From the NCBI RefSeq assembly GCF_011078175.1, contig NZ_JAALCJ010000008.1, positions 1-64,000 on the forward strand: a stretch of 64,000 bases of DNA, read 5' to 3'. Below are positions 46,225 through 56,600 of the stretch, piece by piece. Origin of the DNA: Enterobacter cloacae (lineage in GTDB: Bacteria > Pseudomonadota > Gammaproteobacteria > Enterobacterales > Enterobacteriaceae). The position numbers and the translations under genes were made by a program. The notes beneath the pieces were generated by a model, which was not told the origin of the DNA, did no database searches, and saw only the letters and a list, made by a program, of their open reading frames with translations. The stretch's first letter is position 1, and every line of letters starts with the position of its first letter.

Positions 46225-46252
46225 AAAAAACCCGCTTCGGCGGGTTTTTTTA
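46225..46252 (+). terminator. Terminator of rplM-rpsI
   Basis: The stem AAAAAACCCGC/GCGGGTTTTTT with a TTCG tetraloop follows rpsI by 28 nt. A smaller hairpin TTCTGC/GCAGAA lies just before it. Confidence 0.95.
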
Positions 46253-46503
46253 TGGATAATGCGCAGGTTATCCACAGTAACATTTCATATATCTTCTCTT
46301 TTTCCACATTTCCAGAATCCCCTCACCACAAAGCCATCAAAATCTGGTAAACTATCATCCAATTTTCTGCCCAAATATCGGTGAATACTCGATTTTTGTT
46401 CGATTCTTGAACAATGTGTCTTCTCTGGGATGGGCGATACATCATCTGGCTGGCCCCGTTGGGCTGGTAGCAGTAAAAATTCTGAATATACCTGGAGGTT
46501 TTC

Positions 46504-47142
46504 ATGGCTGTCGCTGCCAACAAACGTTCGGTAATGACGCTGTTTTCTGGTCCTACTGACATTTATAGCCATCAGGTTCGTATCGTGCTGGCCGAGAAAG
46601 GTGTCAGTTTTGAGATCGAGCATGTGGAAAAGGATAACCCGCCTCAGGATCTGATCGATCTCAACCCGAGCCAAAGCGTACCGACGCTGGTGGATCGCGA
46701 GCTGACCCTGTGGGAATCCCGTATCATTATGGAATACCTGGATGAGCGTTTCCCGCATCCGCCACTGATGCCTGTTTATCCTGTAGCACGTGGTGAAAGC
46801 CGCCTGTACATGCAGCGTATCGAGAAAGACTGGTACTCGCTGATGAACGTTATCGTCAACGGTTCCTCTTCAGAAGCGGATGCTGCACGTAAACAACTGC
46901 GTGAAGAGCTGCTGGCGATTGCGCCGGTATTTGGTCAAAAACCTTTCTTCCTGAGCGACGAGTTCAGCCTGGTAGATTGCTATCTGGCTCCGTTGCTGTG
47001 GCGTCTTCCAACCCTGGGCGTAGAGTTCAGCGGTCCTGGCGCGAAAGAGCTGAAAGGTTACATGACTCGCGTCTTTGAGCGCGATTCTTTCCTGGCATCC
47101 TTAACTGAACCGGAACGTGAAATGCGTCTCGGCCGAGGCTAA
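46504..47142 (+). CDS. sspA: SspA, stringent starvation protein A
   Basis: This 212-residue protein has a glutathione-S-transferase fold but no GST activity. It binds RNA polymerase, is needed for phage P1 late transcription, and is induced by starvation. The N-terminal thioredoxin-like part runs to about residue 90 and the helical part includes SLVDCYLAPLLWRLP. The length equals E. coli SspA. Its TAA stop overlaps the possible sspB ATG by one base. Confidence 0.96.
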   Translation: MAVAANKRSVMTLFSGPTDIYSHQVRIVLAEKGVSFEIEHVEKDNPPQDLIDLNPSQSVPTLVDRELTLWESRIIMEYLDERFPHPPLMPVYPVARGESRLYMQRIEKDWYSLMNVIVNGSSSEADAARKQLREELLAIAPVFGQKPFFLSDEFSLVDCYLAPLLWRLPTLGVEFSGPGAKELKGYMTRVFERDSFLASLTEPEREMRLGRG

Positions 47143-47645
47143 TGACTGTGGAAATGTCACAACTTTCACCACGCCGTCCGTATCTGCTGCGCGCCTTCTA
47201 TGAATGGCTGCTGGATAACCAGCTCACGCCGCACCTGGTTGTGGATGTGACGTTGCCGGGCGTGCAGGTTCCAATGGAATACGCACGCGACGGACAGATT
47301 GTACTGAATATTGCGCCACGTGCAGTGGGTAACCTGGAGCTGGCAAACGACGAAGTGCGCTTTAATGCACGTTTCGGCGGTGTGCCGCGTCAGGTTTCCG
47401 TTCCGCTGGCAGCGGTACTGGCCATCTACGCCCGTGAAAACGGTGCCGGCACCATGTTCGAGCCGGAAGCGGCTTATGATGAAGATGTTGCCAGCCTTAA
47501 CGATGAAGAGTCAGTACCCGATTCAGAAAGTGAAACGGTCATGTCCATTATTGATGGTGATAAGCCGGACCATGCCGACGATAACGATCCGGATGACGAC
47601 CCACCGCCGCGTGGGGGGCGTCCAGCGCTACGCGTCGTAAAATAG
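47142..47645 (+). CDS. sspB: SspB, ClpXP adaptor
   Basis: This protein of 165-167 residues delivers ssrA-tagged proteins to ClpXP. The folded domain binds the tag (RRPYLLRAFYEWLLDNQLTP to about residue 115) and the C-terminal tail GRPALRVVK binds ClpX. The stretch between is acidic and flexible. Two starts are possible: ATG at 47142, overlapping the sspA stop, or GTG at 47148, which would align with the E. coli N-terminus (MDLSQ against MEMSQ). I give the first and the choice is uncertain. Confidence 0.93.
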   Translation: MTVEMSQLSPRRPYLLRAFYEWLLDNQLTPHLVVDVTLPGVQVPMEYARDGQIVLNIAPRAVGNLELANDEVRFNARFGGVPRQVSVPLAAVLAIYARENGAGTMFEPEAAYDEDVASLNDEESVPDSESETVMSIIDGDKPDHADDNDPDDDPPPRGGRPALRVVK

Positions 47646-47660
47646 ATTCAGCTTAGTTAT

Positions 47661-47699
47661 AAACCAGCCAGTTAACATTACCTGGCTGGTTTTTTTTTG
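47661..47699 (+). terminator. Terminator of sspAB
   Basis: The stem AACCAGCCAG/CTGGCTGGTT with a 10-nt loop is followed by a run of eight or more T. Confidence 0.93.
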
Positions 47700-48007
47700 G
47701 GGAAATTTTGCTTATTTTTCTATTTTGTAATTGATAATGCATATGTTTTTTTATTTCTAACACAGAAAAATGAAAATTTGAAGCGCAGATTCATAACTCG
47801 TGTGAATAATATAATCCATTTTTTTCATTGAAAGTTCTGATTTTATAGCTATTCCATATCTTATGAGTGGTTCTTAATTTATTAATTAATAATGCTAAAT
47901 TGCATGTATTTATAAAAATAATATTATGATGCCCAATGCTGGAGACTGTCATCGATTATTGACGCATTTATACCAGCATAATATTCGCATATGTTAAGGA
48001 ATAACAG
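47700..48007. promoter_or_regulatory. A+T-rich region upstream of the fimbrial relic
   Basis: This 308-bp stretch is very A+T-rich, unlike its neighbours, and has no open frame with support. Such composition is common for the promoter of a fimbrial operon and for H-NS-bound horizontally gained DNA. I could not place a promoter with confidence and see no invertible element or flanking inverted repeats. Confidence 0.45.
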
Positions 48008-48143
48008 GTGAAAAAGGTTTTACTCGCCTTGGTTTAGTCTCCTTGCGTTGTGTCTACATGAACTACAGATATCGCACCACTGAAATGTCAGTAAGCCTGC
48101 AACCAGGCACGGTGGCGTAGTTGATTGCGGTACAGATAAATAA
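48008..48143 (+). pseudogene. Decayed fimbrial subunit gene (relic)
   Basis: A GTG with AAGGA before it starts VKKVLLALV and stops after nine codons. The +1 frame continues a signal-peptide-like sequence (FSLLALCLHELQ), has an in-frame TGA, and ends PATRHGGVVDCGTDK before another stop. GGVVD-x-GT resembles the N-terminal region of some DUF1120-type fimbrial subunits. The total length is about 45 codons, so most of the gene is lost. It lies exactly where the major pilin gene of a chaperone-usher operon is expected and is followed by a terminator-like hairpin. The assignment is inference from position plus a weak match. Confidence 0.55.
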
Positions 48144-48162
48144 CGTGGGTTCAATAAACCCA

Positions 48163-48196
48163 GAGAGTAAATAAATCATGCATTTATTCTCTTTTT
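48163..48196 (+). terminator. Hairpin with T-run between relic and chaperone gene
   Basis: AATAAAT pairs with ATTTATT, extended through a 2-nt bulge by AGAG/CTCT, and TTTTT follows. In fimbrial operons such an attenuator often lies behind the major subunit gene, and here it lies behind the relic. A smaller stem GGGTT/AACCC precedes it. Confidence 0.55.
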
Positions 48197-48249
48197 AACA
48201 GCACGATAGACATGGATTGTATTGTTGTCGCTTCTAAGGATTTATTCAT

Positions 48250-48954
48250 ATGTCATGCTTTAAAAGTGTATTATTAAACACATTAATTACTGCTGCGTTA
48301 TTCTCAGTGCAATTTTCTGGGCATGCCGCAGGTATGGTTCCCGAAACCACCCTGCTTGTTATTGACGAAGCAACGCACAGTGGAACCATTAACGTTAAAA
48401 ATACGGATAGCTTTCCGTCACTGCTGTATACCAATGTCGTGGACCTTCCTGACGATAAAGGGTTGAAGCTGATCGCTACGCAGCCAGTTGTTCGTCTGGA
48501 GCCGGGGCAAACCCAGCAGCTTCGTTTTATATTGCAGACAAAAGAGCCTTTGAGCGTCGAGCATTTTAAACGTGTCACTTTTGAAGGCATTCCGCCAAAA
48601 AGCGATGATAAAAAAATAAAAATAGGTATTAACATCCGCCAGGATATACCCGTGCTTATCCGTCCAAAATCGCTCGCGGTTGTGACGGACGCCTGGAAAG
48701 AACTGAAGTGGAGTGCCAATGGCAAATCACTGAAGGTCAACAACCCGAGCAAGTACGTCGTTCGTCTGGCGCAAAAAGTAATAACTCAGCCCTCGGGTGC
48801 GGCTGGCTCGCTGTCTAAAACCTACATCCTTCCAGGTGAAACGCTCACCACGACTTTAGATAAAACGCCGGTGAGTGATAACAAGGTGAAGTTTTTCCCG
48901 GCAAGCCGCTATGGGGTTGAAGTACCGAGCTTTATTTCGGACTTGAATAAATAA
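48250..48954 (+). CDS. Periplasmic fimbrial chaperone
   Basis: This 234-residue PapD-type chaperone has a signal peptide (about 1-26, ending SGHA) and the two immunoglobulin-like domains expected of the family. ETTLLVIDEA..SGTINVKNTD is the first strand region, FILQTKEPL and NIRQDIPVLIRPKSL are the F1 and G1 strands that donate to the subunit, and PASRYGVEVPS ends the second domain. It would hold pilus subunits in the periplasm for the usher. TAAGGA precedes the ATG. It is complete, even though the upstream subunit gene is ruined. Confidence 0.88.
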   Translation: MSCFKSVLLNTLITAALFSVQFSGHAAGMVPETTLLVIDEATHSGTINVKNTDSFPSLLYTNVVDLPDDKGLKLIATQPVVRLEPGQTQQLRFILQTKEPLSVEHFKRVTFEGIPPKSDDKKIKIGINIRQDIPVLIRPKSLAVVTDAWKELKWSANGKSLKVNNPSKYVVRLAQKVITQPSGAAGSLSKTYILPGETLTTTLDKTPVSDNKVKFFPASRYGVEVPSFISDLNK

Positions 48955-48963
48955 AATAGGGAT

Positions 48964-51390
48964 ATGACGGTGTGTAAAAAAAGCCGCCTTGCACTTTGTG
49001 TCCGCGCGATCCTTTGCGGCACGCTGCCTCTGGTATTACTGAATTCAACTTCCCTCCAGGCGAGGGAAGTGACATTTGACACGGGGATCATTAAATCCCG
49101 TGGTTTAAGCATGGATCTCAACCATTACTTTGCAGAAGCCCCGCGCTTCCTACCAGGTACGCACTCCGTACAGATTAAAGTGAATGGCAAAGACCGTGGC
49201 ACTGCGGCAGTACGCTTTAATGAAGAAGGTGTACTGTGTATAGATAATGATTTTATTGAATTTGCAGGCATTATGCCTGTTCCACTAAAAGCCAGTGAAA
49301 CGTGCCACGATATTCGCAGTGATTATGCGCAGGCTGTTGTTAACTCACTTCCTAACCAGGAAGCGGTGGAACTGTTTTTACCACAGGAAGCCATTAACAG
49401 CCTGACAGCGGATGTTAAAAACTTCCAGCATGGCGGAACCGCGGGACTCCTGAATTATTCCCTGTTTAGCACCCGTAATGAATACGGTAGCAGCGAAAGC
49501 AATCGATACTCGCAGGCGAGTCTGGAGGCAGGTTTTAATGCTCTGGACTGGTCGCTGCGCAGCCGTTATATCCTGACGGATGATCAGGGGAAAAGGAACG
49601 CAGAGAGCATTTACACCTACGCCGAGCATGTGTTTGTGCCTCAGCGTCTGACCATGCAGGTCGGTGAAATTAACGCCTTATCGCAGGTACTGAGCGGCGC
49701 CCCCATTTTAGGCGTTCAGTTGATGCCCACCACGGGCTTGCAAAAGCAGGGCCGTGGCGTGAGTGTCTCCGGCATTGCACGTACCCCGCAAGCTCGCGTT
49801 GAGATTCGTCAAAGCGGGCAGGTTATTTTCAGTACGTTAGTGCCAGCCGGTCCCTTCAAGCTGGACGATGTACCAATGGTCCGTAGCAATGTGGACCTGG
49901 ATGTCACCGTGGTCGAGACGGATGGCTCCAGCAGCCACTTTATCGTGCCTGCCGCGTCGGTGAGATCGCAGCAATTGTCGCGTCCGCAGGGTCTTACAAT
50001 CTCAGCAGGTCAGGTACGCGACATTGAAAGTGATTATGATGACCCGATGATCGTGAACGTTTCTGATGGCTGGCGGATCCTGCCATGGATGAACTTCATG
50101 GCGTCCGGTGCGGCAGCGGAAGACTATCAAGCCGTAGGTGGCAGAACCGAGTTCAGGTTAACCGATAGCTGGGGGATTTCAACGAGTGCCGCAGCCAGTA
50201 AATCGAAATTTGGCGACAGCAACAGCGGCCTGAAAACGGAATTGCAGAGTGATTTGGCGCTGGGCGAAAACCTGGGGCTCTCTGCAAGTGCGGCGCATTA
50301 CAGCGGCGGCTACCGTGAATTGTCCGAAGCAATGGATGATGATTTTGAAGCCAGCGATAATACCTATTCAGGGAACGTCAGCTTCTCGACTGAAATGGCG
50401 GGCGTTTTCAGCGCCGGGTTTAACTACAACCAAAGCGCTGGTGATGAGCCTGACTCACGCTACCTGTTGCTGACATGGGGTAAAACCTTCAAATACGCCT
50501 CTGTGAACGTGAACTGGCAGACTTCGGTAGGGAATAATGATAGTGATGATGAACAGGATGATGACCTGCTCTATGTCAATGTGAGTATTCCTCTGGGCGG
50601 TTCACAAAGCCTGAGCACCTATATGCGTAAGCAGGGTGATAGCACCAGCTATGGCGTTGCGAACAGCGGAGGCATTGGTGATAACACCAATTACTACATC
50701 TCTGCTGACCGGGATGATGAGTCCCACGAAAACAGCTTTAACGGAAATCTCACGACGAACCTGCACTATACCCAGCTTGGCCTGGGCGGCGGTACCAGCG
50801 GTAATAACAACCGCAACTATAATGCCTCGCTGTCTGGTGGGATCGCGATGCATAAAGATGGCGTTACTTTCTCGCCATATACAATCAAGGACACTTTTGC
50901 TATTGCCAAAATGAGTGAGCCTAAGAGCGGGATAGAGATTTCTACCCCACAGGGAACCGTCTGGACGGATCGCTGGGGACAAGCCGTGGTGCCAGGGCTG
51001 ACTGAATGGCGTAACTCTCGTCTTGAAGTCGATGCGAACAAACTGCCTCAAAGTATGACTCTCGCGAACGGGACCAAATACGTGGCTGCGGGGCATGCAT
51101 CAGTCAGTGAAGTGACCTTTAAAGTGCTCAATAGTCGTCGCGTAATGTTGCGTGTGAAGCGTACCGATGGTACGCCATTGGCAAAAGGGATTTCGATTGT
51201 TGACGGTAATGGTCATTACATTGTGACCACCGTTGATGACGGTCACGTCTTCCTGAACGATGCCGATCAGCTTGACGCGCTGTATGCGATGGACGACAAC
51301 AACAAACAACTGTGTCAGATTGATTTCACCCTCAGTGATAAGCGAAATGAAGATGCATTCTATGAGGAAGTGAACGGAGTATGCCGATGA
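48964..51390 (+). CDS. Outer-membrane fimbrial usher
   Basis: This 808-residue PapC-family usher has a signal peptide (about 1-33, ending SLQA), an N-terminal chaperone-binding domain (about 35-150), a long beta-barrel with plug, and C-terminal domains ending CQIDFTLSD..NGVCR. Several stretches rich in Asp, Ser and Asn (such as NNDSDDEQDD near 525) form barrel loops. The frame is intact. An alternative start is GTG at 48970, two codons in. It follows the chaperone by 9 nt and overlaps the next gene by four bases. Confidence 0.88.
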   Translation: MTVCKKSRLALCVRAILCGTLPLVLLNSTSLQAREVTFDTGIIKSRGLSMDLNHYFAEAPRFLPGTHSVQIKVNGKDRGTAAVRFNEEGVLCIDNDFIEFAGIMPVPLKASETCHDIRSDYAQAVVNSLPNQEAVELFLPQEAINSLTADVKNFQHGGTAGLLNYSLFSTRNEYGSSESNRYSQASLEAGFNALDWSLRSRYILTDDQGKRNAESIYTYAEHVFVPQRLTMQVGEINALSQVLSGAPILGVQLMPTTGLQKQGRGVSVSGIARTPQARVEIRQSGQVIFSTLVPAGPFKLDDVPMVRSNVDLDVTVVETDGSSSHFIVPAASVRSQQLSRPQGLTISAGQVRDIESDYDDPMIVNVSDGWRILPWMNFMASGAAAEDYQAVGGRTEFRLTDSWGISTSAAASKSKFGDSNSGLKTELQSDLALGENLGLSASAAHYSGGYRELSEAMDDDFEASDNTYSGNVSFSTEMAGVFSAGFNYNQSAGDEPDSRYLLLTWGKTFKYASVNVNWQTSVGNNDSDDEQDDDLLYVNVSIPLGGSQSLSTYMRKQGDSTSYGVANSGGIGDNTNYYISADRDDESHENSFNGNLTTNLHYTQLGLGGGTSGNNNRNYNASLSGGIAMHKDGVTFSPYTIKDTFAIAKMSEPKSGIEISTPQGTVWTDRWGQAVVPGLTEWRNSRLEVDANKLPQSMTLANGTKYVAAGHASVSEVTFKVLNSRRVMLRVKRTDGTPLAKGISIVDGNGHYIVTTVDDGHVFLNDADQLDALYAMDDNNKQLCQIDFTLSDKRNEDAFYEEVNGVCR

Positions 51391-51947
51391 GATTTCAGCG
51401 AAAAATGACACTCGCCGGGCTGCTGGCGCTCTGTTTACCTGCTATGGCGTTTGCCGAAGACTGTCAGATTACCCTCTCGCAGTCCGTGGTGGATTACCAC
51501 CAACTACAGCGTGAAAACATTGTCACGACGCAGCAGGACTTGCACAAAATGCCGGAGCGTGAAGTCAATGTGAATGTTTACTGCCCCGAAAAACGCCAGA
51601 TCGGCGTGCTGCTCCAGGGGGCAACCGGCGAAAAAGGTCGTTTTCTGTTTGGTGAAAAGGGTGGTGTCGCGATCAAAATCGATAACATGATCGTTGATGG
51701 TCAAAATTACACCGTGGGTAAAACAGGCGACCAGGTTAACTTAAAGCCTGAGAGTGGTGGTGAACAGTCGTTATATTTGAGAAATAACGAAACCGTAGTG
51801 GCCGTAGAGAACAACCAGGTCCCTTTAGTTCAACAGATGAGCTTCAGGGTGACGGTTTTCCCCGTTCTGAAAGATAACGCATTCAGAAACACTGCGGACG
51901 TTACGCAGCTGGAAAGCGATCTGAGCTGGAAAATCATTACGAAATAA
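51387..51947 (+). CDS. Small fimbrial protein, possibly an adaptor or minor subunit
   Basis: This 186-residue protein has a signal peptide (about 1-23, ending MAFA) followed by EDCQITLSQSVVDYHQL, a Cys-containing start like that of fimbrial subunits. A second Cys lies in NVYCPEKRQ. I chose ATG at 51387, which overlaps the usher stop as ATGA and has GGAG at proper spacing; an ATG six bases earlier has that site too close. There is no long receptor-binding domain as in tip adhesins. It could be the only remaining subunit. I do not recognise a named homologue. Confidence 0.75.
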   Translation: MRFQRKMTLAGLLALCLPAMAFAEDCQITLSQSVVDYHQLQRENIVTTQQDLHKMPEREVNVNVYCPEKRQIGVLLQGATGEKGRFLFGEKGGVAIKIDNMIVDGQNYTVGKTGDQVNLKPESGGEQSLYLRNNETVVAVENNQVPLVQQMSFRVTVFPVLKDNAFRNTADVTQLESDLSWKIITK

Positions 51948-52019
51948 TGTTTCGCCTTATGACGCGGTAACGTTATAAGGCCTGCTACCGCTATCGATAT
52001 TCAGTCCGTTGTTAGCCGC

Positions 52020-52053
52020 GTAAAAAAGCCGGATGGTCTGTACCATCCGGCTT
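52020..52053 (-). terminator. Terminator of gltBD
   Basis: A 12-bp stem AAGCCGGATGGT/ACCATCCGGCTT with a 4-nt loop is followed on the minus strand by TTTTTT. It lies just past the gltD stop. Confidence 0.94.
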
Positions 52054-52058
52054 ATCTC

Positions 52059-53477
<1,419 letters not shown>

Positions 53478-53521
53478 CTAAATTCCTCAAATCTGATTCA
53501 TCGGGCTATTTTTCTTGTGAT

Positions 53522-53597
53522 TCTGGACCAGGGCAGTGCTCAGACTCCTCGCGTACTACGTGTACGCTGCGGGTCTTGCGCGCTGTCCGTGTCCAGA
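53522..53597. repeat. Structured spacer between gltB and gltD
   Basis: The 154-bp spacer of this operon is unusually long and holds an outer stem TCTGGAC/GTCCAGA (53522-53528 and 53591-53597), inside which lies the imperfect dyad CGTACTACGTGTACG. It may be a mobile intercistronic repeat or a processing site that sets the GltB to GltD ratio. I recall similar text in other enteric spacers but cannot name the family with certainty. Confidence 0.5.
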
Positions 53598-53631
53598 CTC
53601 ACTGCGACAATGACGCCCGCTAAATCCAGAT

Positions 53632-56600
53632 TTACTGCGCCTGCACGCGCAGCTCTGCTGCGCTACGACTACGGTGACCCAACAGGGCTTTAACATCGCT
53701 GGACTTCGGCTTAACCAGCGCGAATTTCGCAGAGAACGCAGGCCAGTTCGCCAGGATCTCTTCGCCGCGCGAAGAACCGGTATGCTGCACGTGTTCGGTA
53801 ATCAAACCGCGCAGGTGTTCTTCGTGGATGGCCAGCGTATCAACGTCCAGCACTTCCACCAGCTCCGGGTTCACGCGCTTGCGGAACTCACCGTCTTCAT
53901 CCAGGACGTAGGCAAAACCGCCCGTCATGCCCGCGCCAAAGTTCACGCCGGTTTTACCCAGGACGCACACAATTCCGCCGGTCATGTATTCGCAGCCGTT
54001 ATCGCCAATGCCTTCCACCACGGTGATGGCGCCGGAGTTACGCACCGCAAAACGCTCGCCTGCCCGGCCCGCGGCAAACAGACGTCCGCCGGTCGCGCCG
54101 TACAGACAGGTGTTGCCGATGATGCTGGCATCACAGCTGCGGAAGGCTGAGCCGACCGGAGGACGCACCGCCAGCAGACCGCCCGCCATGCCTTTTCCGA
54201 CGTAGTCGTTGGCATCGCCGGTCAGGTATAACTCAACCCCGCCTGAGTTCCACACGCCGAAGCTCTGACCTGCGGTACCGCTGAAGTGGGCGGTAATCGG
54301 ATCCGACGCCAGACCCTGGTCACCGTGCGTTTGCGCGATGTAACCGGAGAGAGACGCCCCCACGGAACGGTCGGTGTTGCGGATATCAAACCAGAACGTT
54401 TTGCTCTGCTTCTCATCCACATACGGCTTCGCCTGCTGCAACAGCTGCGCATTCAACACGCCGTTGTCGAACGGCGGGTTGTTCTCGGTGCAGTACACCG
54501 CTTTGCCTGGATGCGGCTGCGCGGTTTCCAGCAGCTTGGACAGCTCCAGCTTTTGCTGCTTGGCGGTGAAGCCTTCCAGCTCTTTCAGCAGGTCGGTACG
54601 GCCAATCAGGTCTACCAGACGCTTCACGCCCAGCTGCGCCATCAGTTCGCGGGTTTCGCGGGCGATGAAGTCAAAGTAGTTGGTCACTTTGAACGGCAGG
54701 CCGTGATAGTGGTTCTTACGCAGCTTTTCGTCCTGGGTAGCAACGCCCGTTGCACAGTTGTTCAGGTGGCAAATACGCAGGTATTTACAGCCGAGCGCAA
54801 CCATCGGGCCGGTACCAAAGCCGAAGCTTTCCGCTCCCAGAATCGCCGCTTTGATGATGTCGAGGCCGGTTTTCAGCCCGCCGTCCACCTGTAAACGGAT
54901 CTTGTGACGCAGGCCGTTAGCGACCAGCGCCTGCTGGGTTTCCACCAGACCAAGCTCCCACGGACAACCCGCGTATTTCACGGAGGAGAGCGGGCTCGCG
55001 CCGGTGCCACCGTCGTAACCGGCGATGGTGATCAGATCCGCATAGGCTTTCGCCACGCCGGTGGCAATGGTGCCAACGCCCGGTTCGGAAACCAGCTTCA
55101 CGGAGATCATCGCTTTCGGATTGACCTGTTTCAGGTCGAAAATCAGCTGCGCCAGATCTTCGATAGAGTAGATATCGTGGTGCGGCGGCGGGGAGATCAG
55201 CGTCACGCCCGGCACCGAGTAGCGCAGTTTGGCGATGTACGGCGTGACTTTATCACCCGGCAGCTGACCGCCTTCGCCCGGCTTCGCGCCCTGAGCGACT
55301 TTAATCTGAATCACGTCGGCGTTGACCAGGTACGCTGGCGTGACGCCGAAGCGACCGGATGCCACCTGCTTGATGCGGGATACTTTGTTAGTGCCGTAAC
55401 GCGCTGGGTCTTCACCGCCTTCGCCGGAGTTGGAGTTGCCGCCGATGCTGTTCATGGCTTCCGCCAGCGCCTCGTGGGCTTCCGGGCTCAGCGCGCCGAT
55501 GGACATTGCCGCGGTGTCGAAGCGTTTGAACAGCTCGGAAGCAGGCTCAACGTCGTCAATGCTGACCGCTTCATCACCCGGATTGAGGGCAATGAGATCG
55601 CGCAGCGTCGCCGCCGGACGGTTGTTCACCAGCTCAGCATACTGCTGATAATCGCTGTACTCGCCGCTTTGCACCGCCTGTTGCAGCGTGCGCACCACGT
55701 CCGGGTTATAGGCGTGATACTCGCCCCCGTGGACATATTTCAGCAGACCGCCCTGTTCCAGCGGCTTACGCGCCAGCCAGGCGCGTTTCGACAGGTTCAC
55801 CAGATCCTGCTGGAAGTCAGCAAAACCGGCGCCACCGATGCGGCTAACCACGCCCTGGAAGCAGAGGTTAGCGACCTCGTCATGCAGGCCGACCGCTTCA
55901 AACAGCTTCGAGCAGCGGTAAGAGGCGATGGTCGAGATGCCCATTTTGGACATGATCTTGTACAGGCCTTTGTTGATGCCGTTACGGTAGTTCAGCATCA
56001 CGGTGCGGTAGTCTTTGTCGATCGCGCGGGTATCCACCAGGCGGGCCAGCGTTTCGTAGGCGAGGTAAGGATAAATCGCCGTGGCACCAAAGCCTAACAG
56101 CACCGCAAAGTGGTGCGGGTCGCGCGCGCTTGCGGTTTCAACGATGATGTTGGCATCGCAGCGCAGGCTCTTGTCGACGAGACGCGTCTGGATAGCCCCT
56201 ACCGCCATTGGCGCAGGCACAGGTAGACGGTTTTTCGCGATGTTGCGGTCAGACAGCACCAGCAGAACGGTGCCGTTACGCACCATCTGTTCGGCTTTAT
56301 CGCACAGCGCGTTCACCGTCTCTTCGAGGCTCGTTTCGGTCACGTCGAAGGTGATATCGAGCGTGTCGGCGCGGTAGTGCTCCTCGGTCATGGTAGTGAG
56401 CTGTCTGAAATCGGAGTACAGCAGGATCGGCGATTTAAAGGTCAGACGGTGCGCCTGGCCTTCGGCTTCGCAGAAGACGTTCATCTCACGGCCGATGCTG
56501 GTGGCCAGGGACATCACGTGGGCTTCGCGCAGCGGATCGATTGGCGGGTTGGTGACCTGCGCAAACTGCTGACGGAAGTAGTCATAAATGATGCGTGGCT

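Noticed and set aside
47646-48249. Invertible phase-variation switch in front of the fimbrial genes
   Set aside because: I looked for flanking inverted repeats as in fimS and found none, and there is no recombinase gene nearby.
54904-56097. Plus-strand open frame of 397 codons inside gltB
   Set aside because: It is antisense to the strongly conserved gltB. Its His- and Arg-rich composition is that of an antisense shadow of a G+C-rich gene, and it shows no domain.
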